DNA of 64,000 nucleotides from an uncultured Collinsella sp. (GCA_900541235.1 UQIW01000010.1:23101-87100); one strand, 5' to 3'. Counted from the stretch's first letter, positions 7,597 to 17,291 are shown. Notes: generated from the sequence alone by a model not told the origin. Numbers and translations are program-made.

Positions 7597-8952
7597 CTAC
7601 CTCGGTGCATTCCCGCTGCGGTCGCGTTCGCTTTGCTCTACGCGCCACTCTTCCCAGCCGCGCCCGGCAGGCTGCCAAAATGCACCGCGTTCCAAGCCAT
7701 CGGGCAAATAGCGCTGATCGACCCAGCCTTCGGGATAATCATGTGGATACTTATACACACCGTATTCATCGCTGCCCGGGCGATGGCGATCGCGCAGATA
7801 ACTCGGCACCTCGCGAAGCCCACTAGAATGGATATCGGCCAGCGCCGCATCGATCGAAGCCTCACACGCGTTGGATTTTGGCGCCAAGCACACATAGAGT
7901 GCAGCCTGAGCCAGGTTAATGCGGCACTCGGGATAGCCAATGACCTCGGCAGACTTAAACGCGGCATGCGCCACCAAAAGCGCCTGCGGGTCGGCGTTGC
8001 CAACATCCTCAGAAGCGTGAATCATAATGCGGCGAGCGATAAACTTAGGATCCTCCCCAGCATCGATCATGCGCGCGAGCCAATAGATCGTGGCATCGGG
8101 GTCGCTACCGCGCATGGACTTGATGAACGCACTGATGATGTCGTAGTGCATGTCGCCGTTTTTGTCATACGTAAAGCCGCGACGCGGGTTGGCAATCTTT
8201 ACGTCATCCACGGTGATGGGATAGCGCTCCCCCGCCGCGGGCGCTGGCGTTCCATCGGTATCGGGACGCGTGACGGCAATCTCGCTCGCAAGCTCGAGCG
8301 TCGTGAGCGCCGAGCGAGCGTCACCCGCTGCCAGCGTGCAGATGGTCTTGACCGTATCCTCATCGGCCGAGAACTTACCGTTCAAGCCCTGCGGCGCCTC
8401 AAGCGCACGTTCAATAAGCGTGGCGATATCCTCATCCTTCAGATGCTCAAGCTCCACGACGCGACCACGTGAGAGCAGTGCCGAGTTGACCTCGAAGTAC
8501 GGGTTCTCCGTCGTAGCGCCAATCATAATGACGGTACGGTTCTCAACTGCATGCAGCAGGGCATCCTGCTGCGACTTAGAGAAGCGGTGAATCTCATCGA
8601 TGAATAGAATGGTGCGGCGGTCGTACGTATTCAGGCGCGTCTTGGCCTCATCAATCACACGACGCAGGTCCTTCACGGTACCCGTGACGGCGCTGACCTC
8701 GACAAACTCGCTCTTGGTATGGTTGGCGATAATGTGGGCCAGCGTCGTCTTGCCCGTACCGGCAGGCCCGTACAGAATCACGCTCGAAAGCACGTCGTGC
8801 TCGATCGCGGCACGCAGCCATGAACCCTTACCGACGGCCTTTTGCTGGCCCACGTACTCGTCGAGCGAATTGGGGCGCATGCGCACCGCAAGCGGCGCAT
8901 TCTGAAAGGAACGCTCGCGCGTCGAAGCAGAAAAAAGGTCGTCCATAGCCAT
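7597..8952 (-). CDS. rarA: Replication-associated recombination protein RarA (MgsA), AAA+ ATPase
   Basis: AAA+ clamp-loader-like ATPase acting at stalled replication forks. The order of motifs is typical: LAVRMRPNSLDEYVGQQ at the N-terminus, Walker A GPAGTGKTT, Walker B DEIHRFSKSQQD, sensor GATTENP, and the tetramerisation domain with GSDPDATIYWLARM, EDVGNADPQAL and AYPECRINLAQAA-like sequence. The length (~451 residues) matches the family. The ATG at 8952 is used; the ATG at 8946 (MDDLFS) or a TTG at 8964 are alternatives, and none has a strong ribosome-binding site. A monocistronic gene with 100 nt to the next gene. Confidence 0.95.
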   Translation of the reverse strand: MAMDDLFSASTRERSFQNAPLAVRMRPNSLDEYVGQQKAVGKGSWLRAAIEHDVLSSVILYGPAGTGKTTLAHIIANHTKSEFVEVSAVTGTVKDLRRVIDEAKTRLNTYDRRTILFIDEIHRFSKSQQDALLHAVENRTVIMIGATTENPYFEVNSALLSRGRVVELEHLKDEDIATLIERALEAPQGLNGKFSADEDTVKTICTLAAGDARSALTTLELASEIAVTRPDTDGTPAPAAGERYPITVDDVKIANPRRGFTYDKNGDMHYDIISAFIKSMRGSDPDATIYWLARMIDAGEDPKFIARRIMIHASEDVGNADPQALLVAHAAFKSAEVIGYPECRINLAQAALYVCLAPKSNACEASIDAALADIHSSGLREVPSYLRDRHRPGSDEYGVYKYPHDYPEGWVDQRYLPDGLERGAFWQPAGRGWEEWRVEQSERDRSGNAPR

Positions 8953-9006
8953 CCCGTGTATCAATCAAAAACGTTTTCCACTAACAGTATACCGAATTAA
9001 TACGAA

Positions 9007-10254
9007 CTACCGTTCGTTAATATAGGTACGGTGCGGAAACTCCAGACCAGGGAACAGCTTGCTCGTCAGCTCGCAGAAATAACCGTCCGTCATGCTCGCG
9101 ATATAATCCACCACGGCTTGATCCTTGTCGTCCTGCCAGGCATAGGTGCGATCATAGTAGGAAAGCTGCTGCTCAATGCGCGAAATATGGTGCTTAAAGA
9201 TGTAAGAGGACTCGTCGCCACTGTTTAGATCCCGCAGGCAACGGTCGTAGAGCTTTACGAACGCCTCGCGCAGCTCCGCCTCGGAATCGCCTTCGATACC
9301 GCCCTTGCTATAGATCTTCTCGTAGTTCTCGCGCTTGGCTCGGCGAATTTCCTCAAACAGGTCCTCGCTCATCTCGATGCGCGGCTTACCATAGCTGTGC
9401 TCAACGATATCGATAGAGGCATGCGTGAGGATCCAACTGTTGTAGGCACCGCCCCGGCCATCATCAAAAGCGTCGGGCGAAAGCAGGCCCGCCGCGATCG
9501 CATCCTGACGGTCACGACCGACGTAGGCAAGAATATCCGAGATGCGAACGACGCAGCCCTCGAGCGTCATGGGACGCAGATGCTCAATTGCGCTATAGCC
9601 CGTGGCAATGCAATCCTCAACCGTCTGGTCAAACTGGTCAAAGGAGCCCATGTCCGAGAGCTCAAACACACGCTGCTCGTACTCGCCGTTATGGCATAGC
9701 ACGCCGTCGAGCGTCTGGAGCGACACGTTGCGGCCATACAACGCGTCGAGCACGCGGACCGACTGCACGTTATGGAAAAAATAACGCCCCGTACGCTCGT
9801 GATAGATATCGTTGAGGAAGCGCTCGCCGGAATGGCCGAAAGGCGTGTGTCCCAAGTCGTGGCCCAGGCCAATCGCCTCGATCAGATCGCAATTGAGCCC
9901 CAGGGCGCGACCGATATCGCGCGCAATGCGCGAGACAAGCTGCACGTGCAAACCGCGGCGTGACAGATCGTCATTGCTACGAAAGCTAAAGACCTGCGTT
10001 TTGCCCGCATACCGGGTGTAAGCCGGAAGATGAAGTATCTTTTCGGTATCGCGCATAAACGCCGGACGCATAAGCGTGCCTTTGTCGGTAGTGCGATCAA
10101 TACGACGAATGACCTGATCATCGTTGCAACGATACGGGTTGACATAGCCCGAAGCACGATCGGCGGCAATGCGCTCGACAAGCTCGGGCGACAACGCTGA
10201 GGGAATACGGTCCATGCGCGCCTTAATGACGGCCGTTTCTTGATTAGATTCCAT
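9007..10254 (-). CDS. HD-domain dGTPase-like triphosphohydrolase
   Basis: 415-residue protein of the deoxyguanosinetriphosphate triphosphohydrolase family, which hydrolyses dNTPs to the nucleoside and tripolyphosphate. The N-terminal SGYVNPYRCNDDQVIRR precedes the metal-binding histidines: YTRYAGKTQVFSF, then HVQLVSRIARDIG, then the HD motif GLGHDLGHTPFGHSGE, and a later Asp in ISDILAYVGRD. AAGGAG 6 nt before the ATG at 10254 fixes the start. The actual substrate (dGTP or another dNTP) cannot be told from sequence. The prepilin peptidase gene lies 31 nt upstream. Confidence 0.88.
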   Translation of the reverse strand: MESNQETAVIKARMDRIPSALSPELVERIAADRASGYVNPYRCNDDQVIRRIDRTTDKGTLMRPAFMRDTEKILHLPAYTRYAGKTQVFSFRSNDDLSRRGLHVQLVSRIARDIGRALGLNCDLIEAIGLGHDLGHTPFGHSGERFLNDIYHERTGRYFFHNVQSVRVLDALYGRNVSLQTLDGVLCHNGEYEQRVFELSDMGSFDQFDQTVEDCIATGYSAIEHLRPMTLEGCVVRISDILAYVGRDRQDAIAAGLLSPDAFDDGRGGAYNSWILTHASIDIVEHSYGKPRIEMSEDLFEEIRRAKRENYEKIYSKGGIEGDSEAELREAFVKLYDRCLRDLNSGDESSYIFKHHISRIEQQLSYYDRTYAWQDDKDQAVVDYIASMTDGYFCELTSKLFPGLEFPHRTYINER

Positions 10255-10285
10255 GGCATGCTCCTTAAGAAGGATGCGCAATCGG

Positions 10286-10708
10286 TTACAAAGTGCAGCC
10301 CACGACCTCGATTATGGCAAAAATCGGCACTAAAAACGGGAGCAATGGCAGGGAGCGCGATTTTGTGAAGAGGCAGGAAAGGGCCAGAGCCAGGAGTGCG
10401 ACGGCAAATGCCACGATGCCACCCATAGGGTCGAGCGTGCAAAGCGCGAAGAGCGCCTTGGCATCCCCCATGCCGATGCCCGGGATTTGGCGAAGACGAC
10501 GCCAGAGGGACTCAGTCAGCACGAGAGCAAGATACACAATGACGGCAAGACCCGCGTGGTCAAGCGCTGTGTTCAAACCGAGGTCGAGCCAGACGCCTGC
10601 AAGAGCCGCCACCGCACATGCGCCGGCAAGCCCATTGGAAAACCGTCGCTCTCGGGCATCAATTGCCACGCCGGCAAAGATGCAAATCCAAAACGGGATA
10701 TAGACCAT
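10286..10708 (-). CDS. Type IV prepilin peptidase-like membrane aspartyl protease (A24 family)
   Basis: 140-residue membrane protein consisting only of the catalytic part of the A24 family, as in CpaA/TadV. The two active-site aspartates are visible: the first in AIDARERRFSN (about residue 17) and the second in the GxGD motif GIGMGDAKAL (about residue 80). Four to five hydrophobic segments surround them. There is no N-methylation domain. GAGGAGG upstream supports the ATG at 10708. No pilin genes are in the window, so its substrate is unknown. Confidence 0.82.
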   Translation of the reverse strand: MVYIPFWICIFAGVAIDARERRFSNGLAGACAVAALAGVWLDLGLNTALDHAGLAVIVYLALVLTESLWRRLRQIPGIGMGDAKALFALCTLDPMGGIVAFAVALLALALSCLFTKSRSLPLLPFLVPIFAIIEVVGCTL

Positions 10709-10737
10709 CGGACGCCTCCTCGAGCTGCATCGCAAAA

Positions 10738-10779
10738 GCAAAAACCACCACAAAGGTGCCTGTCCCCTTTGCGGTGGTT
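10738..10779 (-). terminator. Terminator of the glycosyltransferase gene, built on a GGGGAC-containing hairpin
   Basis: A 14-bp stem (10743-10756 with 10766-10779, one G-U pair) is followed on the minus strand by a run of T. The middle of the hairpin contains CAAAGGTGCC and GTCCCCTTTG, a short motif that resembles other palindromes in this window (see findings). Confidence 0.8.
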
Positions 10780-10789
10780 TTGGTGGTGG

Positions 10790-12085
10790 TTATTTGGCGC
10801 CTTGCATGACCTCGTCGAGGGTGACGTTTACGGCATGCTGGGTAGGAACCCAGTCGACCTTCAGGAACAGCGCGGCCACCGTGATGGGGATATAGCTGAA
10901 CATAAAGATCGGGAAGGTAAACAGGTTAGTCACCAGACGCCACTTTTGCGCGCAGTGAATATGCTTGTACTCAAAGATAGTCGTGAGCAGCGCCAGGATA
11001 AAGAAGGTCTGGTACATCATGGCAAAGGTCATAATGAGCGACGCGGCACAGGCCTGCATCTCGACTTCGGTAGCCAAAAAGCCGTGCGAGAGTCCACCCA
11101 CGATCAGGAACGTCGCATTGGCGAGCATCGAGATGAGCGACAGCAGCATACCCGGGGCGATCGTCATGAACATGTCGTAGGCGGCAAAGCGATGGTAGCG
11201 GAACGTCGATTTGACAAGATGCTTGCCATAGGTAAAAAAGACCTGGTAGAAGCCCTTGGTCCAGCGCATGCGCTGTTTCCAGGATGCCTTGAACGTCACG
11301 GGCTGTTCGTCAAAGAACTCCGCCGGCGCATAGCCAATGCGAATGCCGTGAATGGCGCAGAACGTGGTGAACTGAATATCCTCGGTCAGCGTGTGGAACT
11401 GCCAGCCGTGCATGCCCTCGATAACACTGGCGGAGATGAGGTAGCCCGAACCCGAGACAGCGCAAGAAGTCTTGCAGATATTGCGCGCGTTGTTGAGAAA
11501 GCGCGCCTCGCGCAAATACCAGGTAGCATTAGCTGCCGAGATCCACGAGCTGCCAAAGTTCTTGGAGTTGCGATAGCTCGTGACCACATGGAATCCCTGG
11601 TCAAAGGCATCGTTCATCTTGGACACGTAATCGCGGGATATGACGTTATCAGCATCGAAAATAAAGTAGCCCTCAAACGTGTCGGGATACTCGTTAAGGA
11701 TGCGGTCAAAACCAAAGTCCATGACCCAGCTCTTACCCTTGCGGGCCAGGTCGTTGCGCTCATAAACGATGGCGCCCGCCTCGCGCGCGAGCTGCGCCGT
11801 GTTGTCGGTGCAGGCATCGGCGACCACGAAGACCTCGATAAGCTCGGACGGATAATCCTGGTCCTTGATGGAGCGAACGAGGTTGGCAATCACGGCCTCC
11901 TCATTATGCGCCGCGATAAAGAAAGCATAGCGATGGAGTTTTTTGGCCTTAGGAGGCGCGACCTCGCCACGAAGAGCGCCAATGACAAAGAAGACCACCT
12001 GGTACAGAAAGCAGACCGTGAGCAGCGTGACGACAATCTGGTTGAAGATCACAATGGGTGTGTTGGTTTGTAAAAAGGCGAGCAT
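10790..12085 (-). CDS. Family 2 glycosyltransferase, processive type
   Basis: 431-residue membrane glycosyltransferase. An N-terminal helix (about residues 10-37) leads into a GT-A domain: AFFIAAHNEEAVIANLV, VADACTDNTAQLA, the DxD-type FDADN (about residue 138), TEDIQFT and the QRMRW motif (about residue 262) of cellulose/hyaluronan synthase-like enzymes. Four hydrophobic segments follow. It probably polymerises or transfers sugars across or at the membrane for cell-surface glycan; the sugar is unknown. GGGAGC supports the start. Monocistronic, with its own terminator. Confidence 0.87.
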   Translation of the reverse strand: MLAFLQTNTPIVIFNQIVVTLLTVCFLYQVVFFVIGALRGEVAPPKAKKLHRYAFFIAAHNEEAVIANLVRSIKDQDYPSELIEVFVVADACTDNTAQLAREAGAIVYERNDLARKGKSWVMDFGFDRILNEYPDTFEGYFIFDADNVISRDYVSKMNDAFDQGFHVVTSYRNSKNFGSSWISAANATWYLREARFLNNARNICKTSCAVSGSGYLISASVIEGMHGWQFHTLTEDIQFTTFCAIHGIRIGYAPAEFFDEQPVTFKASWKQRMRWTKGFYQVFFTYGKHLVKSTFRYHRFAAYDMFMTIAPGMLLSLISMLANATFLIVGGLSHGFLATEVEMQACAASLIMTFAMMYQTFFILALLTTIFEYKHIHCAQKWRLVTNLFTFPIFMFSYIPITVAALFLKVDWVPTQHAVNVTLDEVMQGAK

Positions 12086-12167
12086 GCAGGCTCCCGAGAA
12101 CGCGTTACGTAAACAACCGTATATCTTACCGCAGGCTAATCGAGTTCAAGAAACCACCTAATACTGG

Positions 12168-13181
12168 CTAGACTTCGAGAAGACCGAGCTGCGGAACGAT
12201 TTCGTCGCCAGCGGCAGTACGACCGAGTGAGCGAGGAGCCAGGTCGTCGAGAACCGCGGCAAGATCCCACGGCAGCTCATCGCGGCACTCAATACGCTCC
12301 CCCGTCACGGGATGGTCGAATGCGACGCGCCAGGAATGAAGGAATTGCCTGGTCAGACCCTGATCGGCGCGTGCATCGCACTTGCCGTAGAGCGGATCGC
12401 CCACGCAGGCATGGTTGATATGGCGCATATGCACGCGAATCTGATGTGTGCGGCCCGTAAACAGGTGGCACTCGACGAGCGTATAGCCGTCATCAAAACG
12501 CGTGGAATCAAAGCGCTCAAGGACCTTAAAGGTCGTAATGGCCTGACGCGCGAAAGGATCGTCCGAAACCGCCATCTTGACGCGGTCGCGCGTGGAACGG
12601 GCAATACCGGTATTGATGGTGCCCTCGTCCATGGCGATGTGCCCGTGGACAAGCGTGATATAGCGACGATCGAGCGTGCGCGTGCGAATGAGATTTTGAA
12701 GCGCGCGCTGCGTGTCGTCGTCCTTTGCCGCAAGCATGAGACCCGAGGTATCGCGATCCAAACGATGCACGATCCCGGGGCGGTCCTCACCCTGTACGGT
12801 ACCCAGATGGTCGATGCCGCAGTGGTAGACCAGAGCGTTCGCAAGGGTGCCGCTCTCGTGGCCATGGGCGGGATGGCACACCAGGCCCCGCTGCTTGGAG
12901 AGCACGATAAGGTAGTCGTCCTCGTAGCGGATATCGAGGGGAATGGCCTCGGGAATCACGTCGGTCGGGTCGTGCGGCTCGGGCAAGTCGACCGAGATGC
13001 GATCGCCGGCGCGTACGGCGTACTTTTTAGAGAGACAAGTCTCACCGTTGACGGCAACGGCGCCTCCCTCGATCAGATGCGCGCAGGCAGAGCGCGTGGG
13101 ACAGCCATCGTTGGCGCCCAAATAGGCGTCAAGACGCTGGCCAGAGCAATCGTCGGCAACAAGAATATGGATGTCGGCCAT
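12168..13181 (-). CDS. RluD/RluA family 23S rRNA pseudouridine synthase
   Basis: 337 residues. An N-terminal S4 RNA-binding domain (GQRLDAYLG ... GAVAVNGE) is followed by the pseudouridine synthase domain with the catalytic HRLDRDTSGL motif (about residues 138-147), and later GRTHQIRVHMRHINHACVGDPLYG. The family modifies uridines in 23S rRNA; RluD-type specificity is likely from the S4 domain but not certain. Its ATG shares one base with the lspA stop (TAATG), and lspA-rluD is a common pair. Confidence 0.93.
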   Translation of the reverse strand: MADIHILVADDCSGQRLDAYLGANDGCPTRSACAHLIEGGAVAVNGETCLSKKYAVRAGDRISVDLPEPHDPTDVIPEAIPLDIRYEDDYLIVLSKQRGLVCHPAHGHESGTLANALVYHCGIDHLGTVQGEDRPGIVHRLDRDTSGLMLAAKDDDTQRALQNLIRTRTLDRRYITLVHGHIAMDEGTINTGIARSTRDRVKMAVSDDPFARQAITTFKVLERFDSTRFDDGYTLVECHLFTGRTHQIRVHMRHINHACVGDPLYGKCDARADQGLTRQFLHSWRVAFDHPVTGERIECRDELPWDLAAVLDDLAPRSLGRTAAGDEIVPQLGLLEV

Positions 13182-13762
13182 TAACGCTCATTCCTTTCGC
13201 GAATCTTGCGGGCACGCTCCCCACGCTGTTTGGCTTTGCGTTTGGCGCGGGCTTCGTCACGGGCGTTGAGCTCAGCGGTCGCATCGACCTCGCGAGCAGC
13301 GGGACTCAAGAACATGTACCCGATGAGTGCGAGCACGACGCCCGCGGTAATGCCGATATCGGCCACGTTAAAGACAGGGAAGTCGATGAAAGTGGTGGCA
13401 ATAAAATCGGTCACAAAGCCAAAAGCCAGACGGTCGATCGCGTTGCCGATGGCGCCACCCGCAACCATAGCCATGCCTACCACCTCAAGACGAGCGAGCT
13501 GAGGCGCACGGAGCAAGTACACGGCAATGGCGACAATGACCGCAAGCGCCAACACAGCGAACGCGACGCCATGACCCTCGCCCATGCTAAAGGCGGCTCC
13601 GATATTGCGGACAAATAGAAAGTCGATCACACCGGGGATAACAGTCACATGCAAAGCGTCGCCCACGGCACGAACCGCAAGCTTGGTCAGCTGGTCAACA
13701 AGCAGCACAACCAGCGCCACCCCACCAGCAACACCCAACCGCCAACGCAAAGGCGGCGTCAT
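13181..13762 (-). CDS. lspA: Lipoprotein signal peptidase (signal peptidase II)
   Basis: Integral membrane aspartyl protease that removes the signal peptide of lipoproteins after lipidation. Four membrane segments and both catalytic motifs are present: GGAIGNAIDRL and FNVADIGI. The C-terminus has an extra highly charged Lys/Arg/Glu tail of about 35 residues. The ATG at 13762 is used; an upstream TTG at 13780 is equally possible because GGGG precedes it. It is co-transcribed with the pseudouridine synthase gene. Confidence 0.95.
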   Translation of the reverse strand: MTPPLRWRLGVAGGVALVVLLVDQLTKLAVRAVGDALHVTVIPGVIDFLFVRNIGAAFSMGEGHGVAFAVLALAVIVAIAVYLLRAPQLARLEVVGMAMVAGGAIGNAIDRLAFGFVTDFIATTFIDFPVFNVADIGITAGVVLALIGYMFLSPAAREVDATAELNARDEARAKRKAKQRGERARKIRERNER

Positions 13763-13895
13763 ATCCCCAGTACGACCCAAATCAATCCCCTGCCCTCAGA
13801 ACAATCGAATTCCGTTTAACGCAATTATCCATCTTATATTGCCACATGCAGAGCGCACGACATATCCACCAACACAAGCGAAATAACCAGCATAA

Positions 13896-13931
13896 AAAGA
13901 AAGCGGCATTCCGAAAAACAGAATGCCGCTT
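13896..13931 (-). terminator. Terminator downstream of ileS
   Basis: An 11-bp perfect stem (13901-13911 with 13921-13931) with a 9-nt A-rich loop, then TTTCTTTTT on the minus strand. The plus-strand side is followed by TTTT, so it may work in both directions. Confidence 0.85.
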
Positions 13932-14002
13932 TTATTCAGCGGAGCAAATGGGCCGAAGGCGCCCAAATTCTACCTATAACTAAAATGCCGAGTTACCGTG
14001 CC

Positions 14003-16804
14003 TTAAAGGGCATTCGCACACCTCTCGCAGATATGTGCGTGGCCGTTGTACTCGCCGACGGTGGTGCGGTAGTTCCAGCAACGGTCGCAGCACTCGCCCT
14101 CGGCAGCTTCAATGGCAACGGAGAGTTCCTCGCCCTGGGTCAGCTCAACATCGGAGACGATGTAGAACTCGGCCAGGTCGACGGCCTTATCACCGGTCAG
14201 CAGCGCGTACATCTCGGCGGGAACGACCGCCTTGACGCGGACCTGCTGGCTCTTGGTGAAGGTGCCGGCAGAACGGGCATCCTCAAGGGCCTTGGTCACG
14301 GCGCTACGGAGCTCGAGCGAAGCCTCGAGCACGCCCTCGAACTCATTGGCCTCGTCGACCGTGATGGGCGACTTGTACCAATCGAGCAGCGCGGCGTACT
14401 TCTGGTGATCGACGCAGCCAGCGGGCGCATATGCCATGGCCTCGTCAACCGTGTAGGACAGGATCGGCTGCAGGTCGCGCATGAGCATCGAGAAGAGCTC
14501 GGCCAGCACGGTCTGGGCGCTGCGGCGCTCGAGCGAGCCGGGCTTATCGCAGTACAGACGGTCCTTCAGGGCGTCGAGGTACACGTTGGAAAGCTCGGTA
14601 ACCACGAAGTCATAAAGCGCACGGTAAGCGCGCGGGAACTCGTAGCAAGAGTAAGCGTCGTCGACCTCGGCCTGAACCTGAGTCAGGCGGGCAACCATGA
14701 GCTTGTCGAGCGGCAGCAGGTCGGCAAAGGCGACGCCGTCGGTCTCGGGCTCAAACTGACCCTCGAGCTCGGAGAGCAGGAAGCGCAGCGTGTTGCGGAA
14801 ACGACGGTAGGCATCGGACGTACGGGCGAGAATCTCGTGGTCGATGGAGACGTCAGAGCTGGTGTCGACGGAGGCAACCCACAGACGGATGATATCAGCG
14901 CCCATCTCGTCGCAGACCTTATTGGGGTCGATAACATTGCCGAGCGACTTGGACATCTTGCGGCCCTGACCATCGAGTGTGAAGCCCTGCGAGACGACCG
15001 CCTTGTACGGAGCATGGCCGTTGGCACCCACCGAGGTGAGCAGCGAGCTCTGGAACCAACCGCGGTGCTGGTCGGAGCCCTCAAGATACACGTCCGCCGG
15101 GTACTCAAGCTCAGGGCGATACTCGCAGACGGCCTTCCAAGACACGCCGGAATCCCACCACACGTCGAGGATGTCCTTATCGGCCTTGAGGTGATGACCG
15201 CCGCACTTGGGGCAGACGCAGGCCTCGCCCAGGTAGCTCTCGGGAGCGTCGGTGAACCAGGCGTCAGAGCCCTTCTCGTGGAAGAGCTTGATGACGGCGT
15301 CGAGCGTAGCGTCGTTCATGACCTTCTCGCCGCAGTCGGCGCAGGTGTAGCTGGGGATAGGCACACCCCAGTTGCGCTGACGGCTAATGCACCAGTCGGG
15401 ACGCTGCTCGACCATGGCGCCGATGCGGTTGGCGGCGTGAGCCGGATACCACTTGACGTTCTCGCGAACCTCCTTGCCAGCCTGCTCACGCAAGCCGGTC
15501 TTGTCCATCGAGACAAACCACTGGTCAGTAGCACGGAAGAGCACCGGGTGTTTGCAGCGCCAGCAGTGCGGATAGCTGTGCGTGATCTTCTTCTCGAGGA
15601 CCAGGGTGCCGCGCTCGCGCAGGAACTCGATGATGTGCGGGTTGGCCTCATCGGTATCCATGCCGCTGAAGGGACCACCGGTGCCAAACTCCTCGCCGGT
15701 GTAGAACTTGCCGTCATCATCGACCGGCATGCAGATGTCGGTAATGCCCTCCTTGAGGCAGGCAAAGTAGTCGTCGACGCCGTGGCCGGGCGAGTTGTGG
15801 ACGATACCGGTACCGTCATCGACACCGACGTAATCGGCCAGCAGCGCCACGCCCTCAACACCGTCAAAGATCGGCTGCTTGTAGTGGATGTGGTGGAAGG
15901 TCTCGGCGGGAACCACATAGGGCTTACCGTCGACCATAACCGGGGTGTACTCCCAACCAAACTCCTCGCAGCACTTGGGAGCCAGGTCCTCGAGCATGAC
16001 CTCGGCACGACCCTCGTGCTCAACGGCGACATAGGCGGCGCCGGGCTTGAGGGAAACTGCCTGGTCGGAGGGGATGGTCCACGGCGTGGTCGTCCAGATG
16101 ATAAAGTCAACCGGGCCGTCGAAGTTCTCGAGGCCGGCGGGCTTGGAGGTCATCTCAAAGCGCACGAAGATGGACGGGCTCGTCTCGTCGGAGTACTCAA
16201 TCTCGGCCTCAGCAAGTGCGGTGTGGCAGTGCTTGCACCAGTGAACCGGCTTGTGGCCGCGATAGATCATGCCCTTGTCGAACATGGCCTTGAAAACCTC
16301 GATGTCGGCGGCGTCATGCTGGTGATAGAGCGTCAGATAGGGGTTGTCCCAATCGCCGAGCACGCCCAGGCGACGGAAGCCGGCCTTCTGCAGCTCGATG
16401 TTCTCGACAGCGAACTTGTTGCAAAGCTCGCGGATCTTAGCCGTGGAGGTCTGGTTGAACTTCTCGGTGCCGAGCTTCTCCTCGACTTTATGCTCGATCG
16501 GCTGGCCATGGCAGTCCCAACCGGGGACATAGGGAACCTCATAGCCCTGCATCATCCAGTAGCGGTTGATCATGTCCTTGGAGATCTTGTTCATGGCGTG
16601 GCCGATGTGGATCGGGCCGTTGGCGTACGGAGGGCCGTCGTGCAGCACGAACTTCTTGTGACCCTCGTTCTTCTTCAGAACCTGCTCGTAGACCTTGTTG
16701 TCCTGCCAGTCCTTGAGTCGCTTGGGCTCGGACTTGGAAAGACCGGCACGCATGGGAAAACCGGTTTTGGGCAGATTCATCGTCTGCTTGTACTCGTTTG
16801 CCAC
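14003..16804 (-). CDS. ileS: Isoleucyl-tRNA synthetase
   Basis: Class I synthetase of bacterial type, ~933 residues. The HIGH motif occurs in HIGHAMNKISKDMI and the KMSKS loop in GRKMSKSLGNVI. The CP1 editing domain lies between them. Cysteine pairs CADC and CPKC are seen in the middle, and the C-terminal zinc ribbon is CDRCWNY with CERC. GTG at 16804 is preferred because AAAGGGG lies 4 nt upstream and the product then begins ANEYKQTMNLPKTGFPMRAGL; the open frame runs to 16849. Expression is probably controlled by the T-box leader immediately upstream. Confidence 0.96.
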   Translation of the reverse strand: MANEYKQTMNLPKTGFPMRAGLSKSEPKRLKDWQDNKVYEQVLKKNEGHKKFVLHDGPPYANGPIHIGHAMNKISKDMINRYWMMQGYEVPYVPGWDCHGQPIEHKVEEKLGTEKFNQTSTAKIRELCNKFAVENIELQKAGFRRLGVLGDWDNPYLTLYHQHDAADIEVFKAMFDKGMIYRGHKPVHWCKHCHTALAEAEIEYSDETSPSIFVRFEMTSKPAGLENFDGPVDFIIWTTTPWTIPSDQAVSLKPGAAYVAVEHEGRAEVMLEDLAPKCCEEFGWEYTPVMVDGKPYVVPAETFHHIHYKQPIFDGVEGVALLADYVGVDDGTGIVHNSPGHGVDDYFACLKEGITDICMPVDDDGKFYTGEEFGTGGPFSGMDTDEANPHIIEFLRERGTLVLEKKITHSYPHCWRCKHPVLFRATDQWFVSMDKTGLREQAGKEVRENVKWYPAHAANRIGAMVEQRPDWCISRQRNWGVPIPSYTCADCGEKVMNDATLDAVIKLFHEKGSDAWFTDAPESYLGEACVCPKCGGHHLKADKDILDVWWDSGVSWKAVCEYRPELEYPADVYLEGSDQHRGWFQSSLLTSVGANGHAPYKAVVSQGFTLDGQGRKMSKSLGNVIDPNKVCDEMGADIIRLWVASVDTSSDVSIDHEILARTSDAYRRFRNTLRFLLSELEGQFEPETDGVAFADLLPLDKLMVARLTQVQAEVDDAYSCYEFPRAYRALYDFVVTELSNVYLDALKDRLYCDKPGSLERRSAQTVLAELFSMLMRDLQPILSYTVDEAMAYAPAGCVDHQKYAALLDWYKSPITVDEANEFEGVLEASLELRSAVTKALEDARSAGTFTKSQQVRVKAVVPAEMYALLTGDKAVDLAEFYIVSDVELTQGEELSVAIEAAEGECCDRCWNYRTTVGEYNGHAHICERCANAL

Positions 16805-16847
16805 GGTACCCCTTTCATGTCGTGGGCGCGCACGCCCGTTGGGCACC

Positions 16848-17145
16848 AAAAAAGCGCCCGTCCCTACAAGCTGGGACGAAGCGCCACAAAAACGGGCTGT
16901 ATGCCCGCAAAAGCTCTTCGTTTAACCACCCAGCTTAGATGCCCTCGCCCGCGTATTCGCGCGCTCGCATCCGTTACTCGGCTGGCCTGTATCGACGACC
17001 ATCTCGGCGATATCTACTAAGACGTGCCTGCGCGGCACGTCCGTTGGGACCGCAGCTCCGGGGTGATTTTCATCGGTCGCATGCACGGGTTCTCAGCGCT
17101 CCCCGCTCTCTGTGGCATGCGGACGGCCGACTACTCGTCCCCATC
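16848..17145 (-). promoter_or_regulatory. Isoleucine T-box riboswitch leader of ileS
   Basis: All parts of a transcriptional T-box are visible on the minus strand. Stem I has its base pairing at 17137-17142 with 17046-17050, an AGTA motif at 17131-17135, the distal AGAGAG and GCTGAGAACCC elements at 17106-17111 and 17087-17097, and the specifier ATC (isoleucine) at 17065-17067 followed by A. Stem II is a perfect 8-bp hairpin at 17021-17041. The antiterminator pairs 16929-16936 with 16868-16875 and 16916-16921 with 16876-16881, leaving a bulge that begins TGGT (16925-16928), complementary to the ACCA end of tRNA-Ile. The competing terminator CGTCCC/GGGACG at 16859-16878 ends in six T at 16848-16853. 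Uncharged tRNA-Ile should switch ileS on. The ~150 nt on to 17291 should hold the promoters of ileS and of the divergent gene, but I could not fix them. Confidence 0.92.
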
Positions 17146-17291
17146 AACGCTTATGCGGAGTATGCTAGCACGTTCCGCGCCGGCGAAAAACCCTCAACAC
17201 TGGTTTCATACGTAAGAAATTTCTCGTGGTCGTTAGCCTTCTCTAGGAGCAAAATACCTGAAAGCACTTTAACTAACGAAAGAAGGCTGCC

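Noticed and set aside
10487..12073. 528-codon plus-strand frame
   Set aside because: Antisense shadow of the glycosyltransferase gene.
13985..17020. Open plus-strand frame of 1011 codons
   Set aside because: Antisense shadow of ileS; the protein is low-complexity Leu/Val/Gly/Asp with no recognisable domain, and it runs across the T-box leader.
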